Source of the DNA: Patella vulgata
Lineage: Eukaryota > Mollusca > Gastropoda > Patellidae
DNA: 64,000 nt
Assembly (NCBI RefSeq): GCF_932274485.2
Contig: NC_065887.2
Span: 7,040,001 to 7,104,000, forward strand
Direction of reading: 5' to 3'
Under the pieces are notes generated by a model. That model was not told the DNA's origin. It ran no database searches and worked only from the letters and a program-made list of their open reading frames with translations. A program made the translations under genes and the position numbers. Position 1 is the stretch's first letter. Each line of letters opens with the position of its first letter. This document shows positions 42,884 to 52,739 of this stretch, piece by piece.

Positions 42884-43095
42884 GTGAAATGAAATGGGGC
42901 TTAACGTTCTATTTTTTTTGCACCAACCGGACTATTAAATACGGGCATACGGTACACATTGTGTTGTGAGTGTTGGTCTGGAGGCAAATCTTCGACTGTT
43001 TTCATGGAATTCAAATAACCAAGGATTTTTCGTCCCATCCGATAGACCAGACGGTTATCCTTAACAGACTTCTTGTCTTGCAATAACCACTATCA
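42884..43095 (-). mobile_element. SINE-A variant (GCACCAACC type)
   Basis: AGTGAAATGAAATGGGGCTT, TTTTTTGCACCAACCGGACT, GGATTTTTCGTCCCATCC. It shares the GCACCAACC word with 42375-42600 and the 43955 piece, in place of GCTCCGACTGG, so it may be a distinct subfamily. Confidence 0.7.
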
Positions 43096-43380
43096 CCAAC
43101 GTCAAATAGAATTGATGAGCTGCCAGACTATTGGCCAATAAATGCTATCACCAACGTCCAAGCCACTACCAGATCAAACCGGTACTGATTTTTTTTTATA
43201 TTCCTATCCGAATGACCTAGAGCTTTTCCCAATCAAACTTCTGGCCCTGCAAAAACAAAGCTATCACCAACGTCAAGGTGACTTCGTGAGCTGCCAGACT
43301 AAAAGGTGGCCAACAACTGCTATCACTAATGTCAAAGGGACTTTCCGAGCTGTCCGATTAGAAGGTGACCAGTTGCGTTT
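43087..43380. repeat. About 59-bp tandem repeat, interrupted
   Basis: GCTATCACCAACGTCAAGGT, GAGCTGCCAGACTAAAAGGT and GGCCAACAACT recur about four times. A block at 43165-43255 resembling SINE-A body (CCTATCCGAATGACCTAGAG) lies within. Confidence 0.75.
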
Positions 43381-43954
43381 TAAAGTTTTAAGTATTTCTT
43401 TTCATTTCTAGTTATATATTTCTAGATATTTTGAATTATGACCAAATTTAGTTTTGAATTCTTTCAGTACTGCCTGCCGTGTATAAGGCGATTAGGCAAT
43501 ATTTACATATCCTTGTGTACATCCAGAACATTCATTCCGGGTACACCCACTACCAATAATGTTTAATTACATTGCTGCTCTACTGGATCCGTCAAAGAAT
43601 AACCTGTTTTCTTTACGATTACTAAATACTCTAAATTAGTCCAAATGCCCTTAGGTCTGTGTATGGCTCCTGTGACTTTAACTCGACCTGGTGGAGAACA
43701 TGAGTAGGTGTGGATGTAGATTATTTACTGACATTGTTAGGTAATATCAGGCGTCTTCCACTTGAGGAGAAATATTTACAATATAAACAAATACATGTTA
43801 AAATCAACATCATTGTTATAGAAGCCAGACTATCAGTCGTCGTTTAATAGGTTGCTGTCTTTTAAAATCTAATAATATCTTTTAATTGCTGGAATTCGTG
43901 AGGATCAGGACTTTTGGAATGTAGAGTTTATCTTGATTTGATTAGTATAAGAAG
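43381..43954. other. Unassigned
   Basis: No feature recognised. Confidence 0.5.
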
Positions 43955-44020
43955 CAAATAAAATGAAATTTAGTTTAACGGCCTGCGTTTCTGGACCAAC
44001 CGGTTAATAAAGACGGTTGG
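43955..44020 (-). mobile_element. SINE-A 3' end fragment (GCACCAACC type)
   Basis: AATAAAATGAAATTTAGTTT, AACGGCCTGCGTTTCTGGAC and CAACCGGTTAATAAAGACGG. Confidence 0.65.
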
Positions 44021-44133
44021 ACAATAAGCCACGGATAAAGAGGAGAGACATGTTTGAGCACGTGTTGTATCATATTAGCGACATAACGTAAATGTATTCA
44101 CTTAAAGGAGCTAAACTAAACCTCTATTCTTTG

Positions 44134-44257
44134 GCGGGGGGGGGGGGGGGAGGGGGCAATGGTTAGCACGTGCGCGATGTATCATAAGGTCTGCCACTGA
44201 GTGAACTGGCGTGGTTTCGATTTCCCAGTTGTACGTGACAAGGAGTACGGTCGCCTG
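44134..44257 (+). mobile_element. SINE-B head with G run, truncated at R4
   Basis: About 17 G, then AGGGGGCAATGGTTAGCACG. B-box region GGTTTCGATTTCCCAG. It ends at ACGGTCGCCTGG, where R4 starts. Confidence 0.83.
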
Positions 44258-44261
44258 GTAA

Positions 44262-44670
44262 CTAGAAATGGACACAAATGGGTCGCAACGCATTTAATAA
44301 TGTAATATGAATGTATATACACTGATTACTGTAATTTCTAATCAGTTATGTTCGGTGAAATACGCGAAGAGTCCTAATTGAATGGCAGTCTTTGGCGTCT
44401 GGTTATTCCAATCTACACCGGTAGTATTTTCCCGTGGGATATGTCTAGCCTCGTTCATCTAATCGCTTCATTACAAATAGCGCTCGAAAGCATTCTGGCA
44501 CGCGATTCGTGTTCCAATTTTAAAATTTTCATTTTGTGTTAAATATTGGATATTAGAAGGCCACCTTTCAAAGTAATATAACAACGTCAATGTTGATTTA
44601 AATTGACCAATAAGTTGGTAATGTCGAAGACTGGATGATATTGAGTTAGCGACTTGCCTTCTTTAAGTAT
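44262..44670 (+). repeat. R4, long copy
   Basis: ATGGACACAAATGGGTCGCA, TTATGTTCGGTGAAATACGC, CTGGTTATTCCAATC, GATTCGTGTTCCAATT and GATGATATTGAGTTAGCGAC. A deletion removes the GCGCATGCTCTCCAG block. Confidence 0.75.
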
Positions 44671-45734
44671 AGCAATAAACAAAGTACATAAGAACGACAG
44701 AATCACCAGTACTGCCATTAAATTCTTTTAGACCTGAAGTTACACACTGATCCGCAGTGAATATTCTCTAGGTCGCGACAATCACTGATAAGGATGATAT
44801 AGATGCGACTTAATGAGTCACAAATATTAACTTTTTTTCTCCGACAAATTAAATTCTCAAACATTCTTTTTATGTATTACGAAAATAAATAAAGACATTT
44901 GAAGTATTTGTAGGTAAGAATTATTTCCTATTTTAGTGTAAATGGGTATTAAAATGTTCAAGCTATCACTCTAATTCGTCATAAATACTGAGACAACTAA
45001 CACGCTTTTTACAGTAATGTTCTGATAAGAATGTACGGTGGGGAGCTTGGTAGGGTAGTGGGTTGTGGTAGTACCCAGCTTGCACGCATTAGCTTGTCGA
45101 CCCAGGGTTCGGCCGACCAGGATTTCCTGGATTTTTCAAGTCAGGTTCCAACTTAACAGGAGTGGCGCCCGAAAGTTCGGGATGCATAAAATAACACAGA
45201 CCCGTCTTTCGCACTGTCCTTTTAAAAGCTTCATTGTACTCCTGACAAGCATAATAATGGTAGGTCTGTATTATTATTCGACCGAAGCATTTTGATGAGG
45301 AATTATATCAGAAATTTATATCTGCCGGAAAGGGGGAGAGGTGTGAATGTTATATATAGTGGTCTACTAACACACCATTCAATAAAAGCGGAGTGGCATC
45401 CCCATGTAGTATATAATAATAATAATAAACTGTCAGTCTATTGTGTATATATAAATAACCTACACGTATATACAAATAGTTATATCCTGTCCAGTTGTAT
45501 TGTTTGACCTCTATTTTATCTACTCGTATATAGTAATCATTGACCACTCAATGGCCATCTACTTGTATAACCTAAATATTTTATTCTGCTGACCACTTAT
45601 GAAGATAATTGGGTCAATATTTCACACAGTCTTCCCCTCTTCAGCTATCAATGAGCCCAGTGTGCATGCGAATTAACGTAATTAAATTATACCATATGCT
45701 AGACCATTCTGCACACAGGAAACTCTCTACTTTG
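44671..45734. other. Unassigned, 1 kb
   Basis: The stretch GGTGGGGAGCTTGGTAGGG to AGGGTTCGGCCGACC at 45040-45120 could be another tRNA-like head (B-box-like GGTTCGGCC), but no second copy is present. The rest is AT-rich without features. Confidence 0.35.
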
Positions 45735-45985
45735 AATATAGATCTTTACTCTGAATGGCCACCATGTTGAATAACTTTACATCTTTCATATACATACACC
45801 GAATAAATAAACATTAAACATGAAATGGAAGCAGAATCTATACTTTTAAAAATAATTCAAGTTATACTTAGAGTTTTAACTTAAATCGTTCATGTAGGAA
45901 TAAAAATGTCTATCAATAAGCTTTGTGTCTTTTTTCAAGCGGACCCAAGCGTAGACAGACAGCGCAAGTTTAGTATGATGCTAGA
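45735..45985 (+). repeat. R5, long copy, diverged
   Basis: AATGGCCACCATGTTGAATA, GAAATGGAAGCAGAATCTAT, AGCGTAGACAGACAGCGCAA and GTTTAGTATGATG in family order. Confidence 0.7.
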
Positions 45986-46017
45986 ATGGCCTGGTTATGT
46001 CGCATGGATGAGAGGGA

Positions 46018-46395
46018 GCTGGGGTTTAACGTCCACTCGACACAAAGTAGATCTTTCGGGACTAACATATGGTTCAATTTTTTCTTTCACTTGCGCATAG
46101 CGGTATTTAGCAGTGGGGGGACAACAGGGGGACCAACAAATGGTTCAATTTTTTCTTTCACTTGCGCATAGCGGTATTTAGCAGTGGGGGGACAACAGGG
46201 GAACCAAGAGAAAACCCTCGAAGTTAGACATGCGACCCTCCTACTCTTTGTCGCGTACAAGCAGGGAATGGAAACCACGCCATTCGACTCAATGGCAGAC
46301 CTTATTAAACCTGTTGAGTCGAGTACTTAATCAAACCGTAACACCGTGTTAGATATTGAATCACAAATACTACTTTACTATAATATGTGTAGGCT
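46018..46395 (-). mobile_element. SINE-B variant with alternative head and internal duplication
   Basis: Tail side GGGTTTAACGTCCACTCGAC. A unit of about 69 bp (AATGGTTCAATTTTTTCTTT to GGGGGGACAACAGGGG) is duplicated at 46068-46136 and 46137-46205. The head beyond CCACGCCATTCGACTCAATG is not tRNA-like but matches 52841-52950 (CAAACCGTAACACCGTGTTA; TTGAATCACAAATACTACTT). The B-box position reads TTCCATTCC. Confidence 0.82.
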
Positions 46396-46424
46396 TGGTA
46401 ATACGATGTCACACCATTCCTCCG

Positions 46425-46622
46425 GAAATGAAATGGGGTTTAACATCCTACTGTTCTGCTCTGAACTGGGCTAATGAAGACGGGCATGCGCCATACAGTG
46501 TGCACGGGACCTCAGTTTGTCGTCCGATCGGAACGACTATACAAGTGTCCTTGACAGCCCCCCCCCCCCCCCGTCCTCCAGGATAGCGAGCCAGCGTCAA
46601 CCCACTTATACCACCGTTACCC
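46425..46622 (-). mobile_element. SINE-A with two internal deletions
   Basis: From GGAAATGAAATGGGGTTTAA the copy jumps at ATACAGTGTGCACGGGACCT, and again inside a C run before GTCCTCCAGGATAGCGAGCC. It ends near CCACCGTTACC. Two C runs of 14-17 bases flank the head. Confidence 0.8.
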
Positions 46623-46844
46623 CCCCCCCCCCCCCAACCGCCACGGCATTCCTTCGTGAATATGGAATAAGAACAAAAGTAGCGTCTTTGACAGTCTTTC
46701 TCGATCAACTGAATTCCGCTATCGGTCTAATGTTTCAGTATTTATAACAAAGATATGATTGTGTAGCTAACCTTCCGATAGTCGTTGGCGGATCCAGGTT
46801 GGTGCCTTAGAGCCCCACCCACCCCACCCCACCCACACACACAC

Positions 46845-47165
46845 ACCTTAAATGACAGTAGATACATCTACTTCATACCTAGAGAATAAGCCTCTGTCCT
46901 TAATGGACGCCATATCCAAAATTAGTATATTGTTTTGTAATGAGGATCTACTCCGTTTCACATCTGGCACACACACACAAAGACTATTCAATTCCATTAA
47001 ATGGAAGCAAAATAAATACTTCTCAAAATTTTCGAAGTATACTTAGTGTTTTCGACTAGAATCGTCGATTGAGGACTTAACATGTTGGTCAACAGGTTTA
47101 GTGTCTGTTCTAATGCGGAGCTAACTGTAGACAAGCAGTCTTAGTTTAGTATGCGTGCCTGACAG
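46845..47165 (+). repeat. R5, most complete copy
   Basis: CATCTACTTCATACCTAGAG, AATGGACGCCATATCCAAAA, CCATTAAATGGAAGCAAAAT, GACTAGAATCGTCGATTGAG, GCGGAGCTAACTGTAGACAA and TTAGTTTAGTATGCGTGCC give the best view of the family from end to end. A CCCCACCC-rich stretch precedes it. Confidence 0.75.
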
Positions 47166-47552
47166 ACATGACTAAACTTATACGAAACGTGTTGATTTGG
47201 GTTTTAGGTTGGATGTTCTGGTGTAGCAGGCCCAGACATGCGTCAGAAATCACCATAGACATTCAGATTTTTCAAAATGATCTCGAAGGACTCACCCCAC
47301 CCCCACTCCATCTCCCCATAACCAAATATCCTGCGTCCGCCATTGCCAGTCGAACTTATTTGAATAAAGTGTTTGAGTTATCTGCCAATCTATATGTTAT
47401 GTTGATATCTGCACTATGGGATCAACTGTATATATATATAAACACCATCGAATTGATAAACCTGATAATCTATATATATAATAAAACACATATACATGTA
47501 CATTAACGTTTATTTGATCAAGTCTGTGTCAAGTGCTAGTGTTATTTACAGC
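47166..47552. other. Unassigned
   Basis: A 112-codon plus frame (47168-47506) has a hydrophobic start (VLIWVLGWMFW) but low-complexity Ile/Tyr/Asn sequence at its end and no known motif. I do not call it. Confidence 0.45.
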
Positions 47553-47660
47553 CACGGTAGCCACGGTGTCTCATTGAGTAAGGCACTGGCTCACTATTTA
47601 TGAGGTCCTGATTTTAACCATGAAAGGTTCACTGGATTTTCCGCCCGGATCCCTTTTGTC
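47553..47660 (+). mobile_element. SINE-A head, old
   Basis: GTAGCCACGGTGTCTCATTG, AGTAAGGCACTGGCTCAC and ATGAAAGGTTCACTGGATTT follow the head; the B box is degraded. Confidence 0.65.
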
Positions 47661-47698
47661 AGTTGTATGTTTGACTAAATACCGATGCCACATTCATA

Positions 47699-48076
47699 TT
47701 AAACATACATTAAGCAAGAGCTAAATCGGCCTATTGGAGGTCTTTCTTTAGGCCTGAAATGTTATCTAAATTATTAATTAAACATTAATCAACTTAACCA
47801 GACCATAATCAACTCTCGATGGCATCGCTAGCCTGCGATATTTACCGGATTTGAACGGATTTCGTGATGGATAATTTAACGTAAAAATGGATAATAGAGA
47901 CTTTGTTTGTTATGATAGTAACGTAAGTAATGACGACCGAGACTAGCCTAAACTTCAATGGCTAATATCTCGGTTCAGAGTGAAGCAATTTGACTGAAAT
48001 TTTCAGCATATGCTGTTTTCATTATTTATTCTTTAACTGTCAGCCCTGCATATAATCTTACCTAAAGTCCCTTTAA
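47699..48076 (+). mobile_element. MITE-T, full length
   Basis: TTAAACATACATTAAGCAAG to AAAGTCCCTTTAA. The interior has the GGCATCGCTAGCCTGCGATA and GGATAATAGAGACTTTG blocks. The right terminal repeat is more worn than the left. Confidence 0.82.
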
Positions 48077-48315
48077 GTATGCATACTAAGATAAATATTA
48101 GGACAATGAAAGATTAAAATACGAAAACTAATAATTAGTTTCCATGAGACATGAATCTACGTTCTCCTTGTTAAACAACTATACAACTGACAGACATCGA
48201 GAGACAACATTATTAGCCCCAGATTATAGTAACTGGCATAGTAATTCAAATCCGGAAACCGACTAAGACGCACGGATCAGGCCTTGTTTTTAAAACTTAG
48301 AGAGTGCTAATTTCA

Positions 48316-48690
48316 CAGATCCAAATGAAATGAAATGTGGTTTAACGTCCTACTATTCTGCTCCGACTGGGCTAATGCAGTGTACTATATGTATAAGGGA
48401 AATTTTGCCCGGGTAGCGGCACTATGGCCTACTCTTATATCGAATTCCAACTGCCAAGGGATCTTTACATACACGTCAATGTGTACACGGGAACTCGGTT
48501 TTTCGTCCCATTCGAACGTCTAGACAGCTGTCCTTGTCAGGCCCTCCGTCCTGCACCACTGACAAGGGGAAACCACGTCGGAAAATCCTGACGAACTTCT
48601 CGGCCAATGCAGGGATCGAACACGCGACCTCCAGGCTAGCGAGCCAGCGTCGTACCCATTTAGCCACCGTGGCTACCTTCCCAGATCCAA
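48316..48690 (-). mobile_element. SINE-A, full length, target duplication CAGATCCAA
   Basis: CAGATCCAA at 48316-48324 and 48682-48690. Between are tail (ATGAAATGAAATGTGG), near-consensus body with a small deletion, and head (complement of GGTAGCCACGGTGGCTAAATG). Confidence 0.94.
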
Positions 48691-49073
48691 TATGGAAGGA
48701 GAGAAAGAGAGAGAAATGGTGTTTAACGTCCACTCGACACAAACTAGATCATTTCGGGACTAACATATGGTTCAATTTTATTTCAATAATTCGCTTGCGC
48801 GTAGAGGTCTTTAGCAGTGGGGGGGGGGACCGGAGGACCTGTACAAAAACCACGAGGTTGGACAGGCGACTCTACTCTTTGTCGCGTACAACCGGGGAAT
48901 TGAAACCACGCCAGTTGACTCAATGGCAGACCTTATGATACAGCGCGCCCGTGCTAACCATTCGGCCAGGGTTAGGGAATTGAAACCACGCCAGTTGACT
49001 CAATGACAGACCTTATGATACAGCGCGTACGTGCTAACCATTCGGCCAGCCAACCCTCCAATATGGAAGGAGA
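48686..49073 (-). mobile_element. SINE-B, 17-bp target duplication, head duplicated
   Basis: TCCAATATGGAAGGAGA is exact at 48686-48702 and 49057-49073. Inside lies a SINE-B whose head segment (AATTGAAACCACGCCAGTTG to AACCATTCGGCCAG) occurs twice, the copies joined by GGTTAGGG. The insertion is next to, and shares TCCAA with, the SINE-A duplication. Confidence 0.94.
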
Positions 49074-49423
49074 ACTTGTAGTTATGGTAACACGGATTAT
49101 ATTAGAACATCAAATGTATAACACCATCTCACAAATCACCATCTGTAATTCTCATATGACGCATCTATTTAGCTAATATTTTTTGCAAAGATGGTATAAT
49201 ACTCCTTCGTCATTTTATAGGTGCCAGTCTCGACAGAAATAACGATCGGTGTGTGAATTATTCGGGTATCGCCTGAGTTATTAGTAAAACGGTTAATTTT
49301 AGCAACACTGATAACTCACAATGTAAAGATAAATAAAAAGTGACCTACTGATATTTTATACGGTTTATTCCATCATTTGTTTTTCTTGTTGCCTTTACGA
49401 TGTAGACAGACGATAATGAAATG
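49074..49423. other. Unassigned
   Basis: No feature recognised. Confidence 0.5.
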
Positions 49424-49480
49424 CATTGAAATTGGTTTTAATGCTCGACTCTTCTGCACTAACCGTCTACTCGTCGTCCA
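49424..49480 (-). mobile_element. SINE-A 3' end, old
   Basis: ATGCATTGAAATTGGTTTTA and CTCTTCTGCACTAACCGTCT. Only about 55 bp are recognisable. Confidence 0.5.
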
Positions 49481-49529
49481 CTACCAACTGTAAAGAGTTT
49501 ATTGACATTAACTCGGCACAGCCAGGTTA

Positions 49530-49898
49530 ATTTGGGGCCTAAGTGGGTAAGAAGCTGGCTCGCTAGCCAGGAGGTCAGGTGTTCGATCCCTGCATTGGTC
49601 GATAAAGTTCATCCAGATTTTCCAGCGTGGTTCTCCCTTGTCAGTGATGCAGGACGGAGAGCCTGACAAGGACAGCTGTCTAGTAGTTCGGATGGGACGA
49701 AAAACCGAGGTCTCGTGTACACATTGGCGTGCACGTAAAAGATCCCTTACAGTTGGAATTCGATATAAGCCAAAGTGCCGCTGTCCGGGCACAATTTCCC
49801 CCATAGCACACTGTATGGCGTATGCCCGTCTTCATTAGCCCAGTTCGGAGCAGAACAGTAGGACGTTAAACCCCATTTCATTTCATTTCATTTGGGGC
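49530..49898 (+). mobile_element. SINE-A, full length, inserted in SINE-B
   Basis: ATTTGGGGC at 49530-49538 and 49890-49898 (part may be tail). Head GCCTAAGTGGGTAAGAAGCT, B box GTGTTCGATCCCTGC, complete body, tail of ATTTC units. The target continues as SINE-B at 49891. Confidence 0.9.
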
Positions 49899-49944
49899 TA
49901 ATTCAATAATTCTCTTGTGCGTAAGGGTGTTTAACCGTGGGGGA
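49891..49944 (-). mobile_element. SINE-B host, middle piece
   Basis: TTTGGGGCTAATTCAATAAT, TCTCTTGTGCGTAAGGGTGT and TTAACCGTGGGGG, interrupted on both sides by SINE-A. Confidence 0.75.
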
Positions 49945-50268
49945 AATAAAATGGGGTTTAACGTCCTACTGTTCTGCTCCGACTGGGCTAATGAAGACTG
50001 GCGTACACCATGTAGTGTGCTATGAGGAAGAGGGACATTTTGCCCGGACAGCGTCGCTATAGCCTATTCTTATATCGATGTCTATCTTCCAGGGCTTCTT
50101 TTACTTGCACGACAATGTATACGTTGTCTCTTTCCAGGCCCTCCATCCTGCACCACTGACAACCCTAACCCTTACCCTAACCCTACGTCGGAAAATGCAG
50201 ATAAACGTTTTCGACCCACGTAGGGATCGAACACGAGGCAATGTCTTACTCACTGAGCCACCGTGAGA
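49945..50268 (-). mobile_element. SINE-A inserted in SINE-B, with CCCTAA-like insert
   Basis: AAATAAAATGGGGTTTAACG to GAGCCACCGTGAG. Around 50160-50187 the expected GGGGAAACC is replaced by CCCTAACCCTTACCCTAACC and CT, a telomere-like stretch. Some body is deleted. Confidence 0.85.
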
Positions 50269-50330
50269 GAAAAACATAGAGGTTAGGCAGGCAATCTTAC
50301 TCCTTACCATTTAGGGCTGGGTGGCCAAAT
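50269..50330 (-). mobile_element. SINE-B host, head-side piece
   Basis: AGAAAAACATAGAGGTTAGG and CAGGCAATCTTACTCCTTAC continue the SINE-B, followed by GGGTGGCCAAATGAG of uncertain origin. Confidence 0.65.
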
Positions 50331-51442
50331 GAGTGTAATCGGGCAAGCTCATTTGCCCCCCCCCCAAAAAAAAAAAAAACGTCGGGCCAACAAAAAGGGA
50401 AAAAAAGTGTGCAACATGAGTAATATTTTCGGGTTAGTTTTCCGATCTTTTCTTTAATGTTGACCCCCTTCTTAGACTATGGACGCTGTACCCACACCGT
50501 CACGAAATAAATCGCGAACTCAATCGATCCCGGCTCCAAATTTCGGATGCAGGAATACCGTTTGAGACATGGATCTTGTTAAAAATAAATTCATTCGACA
50601 CTGCAGCTGACAGTCCGATTGATTGGGTACACTCTGTCTGCGTGATCTTCGGGTTGGTCATAAAGTGGGATTTCGGTCTGATCAATTTTTAATTGCTGTG
50701 CCCACAGGCCACAACAGCTGTAAAACGCGTTTGCAGCCGTTTGATTTTCAAAATTGTCTTGGTGAGGAAACCCAGACTCCACTGTGTTGCGCTTGTCTCC
50801 TTTCAATTGGTAATTTTTTCGGGTATTTCTGTTTCGCCCCACAACCCCCTAAAAATATTCTTCATGCTCCTACGCCTATGTATAAATGTCCAAAGAAAGT
50901 TCCATGACCCAGAAGAGAATACCCACCACCTACTGTAAGATAGATACAAGATGTTATGTATTATTATATAAATATATATAGTATATCAAATATATATATA
51001 TATTATTAGTTTGTACCAAGTCTACATAGTCTTACTTCTGACACACAGGATATATGGCAACCTATGACGTCATTGTCTACACGGCTTGTGGAATAATGAA
51101 TGGAAGCGCGTGCTTCTCACGTGTGGTTGTCTGTAAGATCAGAGGAATAAGATAAATAGTTATGTTTAGTTTAATGTCGGTATCTACATTCTGGTGTTAG
51201 GTGTGAAGGTGGAGATCTGATTCAAGTCCTACCACAAGTGACTCATTTGACGTAAAAACAAGTTTCTCTTCTGGACTCTATACACAAATATACTCTCGAA
51301 ATCCCCGCTTAATATGTTCCAGAATTCGTCTACAGTAACTGGGTATAATGTATGTCTCGTTACATTTTACGTCAAACTGGCTGAAATTCTTAGGTATTAC
51401 ACGAAGCCAGTAGTGTACGGATTAAAGGAAACAATTAATTTA
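50331..51442. other. Unassigned, 1.1 kb
   Basis: Contains C10/A14 homopolymers at 50358-50380 and (TA)n at 50970-51005. On the minus strand 50591-50842 is open for 83 codons with an even amino-acid mix (WAQQLKIDQTEIPLYDQPED), the least repeat-like frame here. No family recognised and no splice support. Confidence 0.4.
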
Positions 51443-51690
51443 TGGGGGTTCGGATGGCCCAATGTTCTAGAGTGTCGCGCTTTGAGTTCTAGCTGGGGGT
51501 CCCCTTTTAACTTGCGTTCGTGGTTTCGATCCGTGGTGTGAGCGTTTGTGTCTTGGATATAGGGGGGCGCCTTCGCAACCCCGTGGGTTTACCCCCCCCT
51601 CCATTCACAGAGTGTGCTAAGATTTTAAAGATAAGACAACTTGTCTGCGATATCACCCTCAGTGGAAGCAGACGTTAAACACTAATAGAT
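51443..51690 (+). mobile_element. SINE-C, only long copy
   Basis: A tRNA-like head (GGTTCGGATGGCCCAATGTT; B box GTGGTTTCGATCCGTGG near 51520), body with CCCCGTGGGTTTACCCC, and 3' block CTTGTCTGCGATATCACCCT then GGAAGCAGACGTTAAACAC. The tail block recurs at 38310-38400. It resembles molluscan V-SINE/RUDI-type 3' domains from memory, unverified. Confidence 0.75.
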
Positions 51691-51730
51691 GAATAAGACT
51701 AACTTATGAAAACCAACGACATCTAGTCTT

Positions 51731-52187
51731 TTAAACATACATTATGCAAGAGCTAAATCTGCCTATTGCAGGTCTTTCTTTAAACATACATTATACAAGA
51801 GCGAAATCTGCCTATTGCAGATCTTTCTTTAGGCCTGAAATGTTATCTAAATTATTAATTAGACATTAATTAACCTATCCAAACCACAATCAACTCTAGA
51901 TGTCAACGCTAGCCTGTGATATTTACTAGGTTAGGATCCCATTTGCTGCGCAACTTTCGTTCATGGTTTAATCATGAAGTGGATAATCGAGACTATGTTT
52001 TTTTTTATCGTACCCACTTTAGTAATGATGATCGAGGCTAGGCCGAAAATTCAATCGCTAAAATCTCGGTTCAAATGGATCAATTTGACTGACATTTTCA
52101 GCATATTCCCTGTACATTATCTAGTTTTGAACTATTATAGTAGAGAACTGCCAACTGTTTATCTAATCTCTCATAATGTATCTTTAA
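51731..52187 (+). mobile_element. MITE-T with duplicated left end
   Basis: TTAAACATACATTATGCAAG at 51731 and TTAAACATACATTATACAAG at 51780. The first 49 bp are present twice, sharing CTGCCTATTGCAG. The rest is complete to ATGTATCTTTAA at 52187. Confidence 0.88.
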
Positions 52188-52310
52188 GTATACTATATTA
52201 CATATGACTATATTATGGCCATCGACAAACTTATTGAAACTAACAAACCACTAAACGAGTCATGTATTCTATGGTGCCGCGGGTGCCATTTGTAATTAAC
52301 AAAGAAAAAC

Positions 52311-52390
52311 ATGTCCTACAAGAGAGAGAAATGATGTTTAACGTCCACTCGACACAAACTAGATCATTTCGGGACTAATGTCGTACAAGA
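52311..52390 (-). mobile_element. Very short SINE-B insertion with target duplication
   Basis: ATGTCCTACAAGA (52311-52323) and ATGTCGTACAAGA (52378-52390) flank about 54 bp of SINE-B 3' end (GAGAAATGATGTTTAACGTC to TTTCGGGACTA). This marks the 3' terminus and shows extreme 5' truncation. Confidence 0.9.
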
Positions 52391-52739
52391 CAATATGGAA
52401 GCGATAAGCCTAATGATTCACAATTGATAGAATAATAATAAAAAACGTGTAGAATGGACTAAGCAGGCGTAAACAAATGTCGATCAATTTCGACTGTTAA
52501 CGAGTTTCACCGAATATAATTAATTTAGAAATTACAATAATTTTTTTAAAAGTTAAATATGGGTCACATGAATATATGTGCTTTTAGACCGATTTTCATC
52601 CATTTTAAGGTTCCAAAGAATAGAGCAGTACACCCTTTAAATCTATGATTAACAATCCAAATTTCCCGGCGAGTAGAGCATTCCCTACCAGGGGGGTAGG
52701 ATGGCCGAAGGCTTCCTGTAGCTTTTAACTTGTCAGGAA
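52391..52739. other. Unassigned
   Basis: No feature recognised. Confidence 0.5.

Noticed and set aside
44134-44150. G-quadruplex regulatory element
   Set aside because: A bare G run at a SINE-B edge; similar runs recur at other copies, and homopolymer length may be unreliable.
47168-47506. 112-codon frame with hydrophobic N-terminus
   Set aside because: Starts inside the end of R5 and finishes in low-complexity AT repeats; no family resemblance.
50160-50187. A chromosome end or true interstitial telomere block
   Set aside because: Only a few imperfect CCCTAA-type words inside a SINE; far too short for a telomere.
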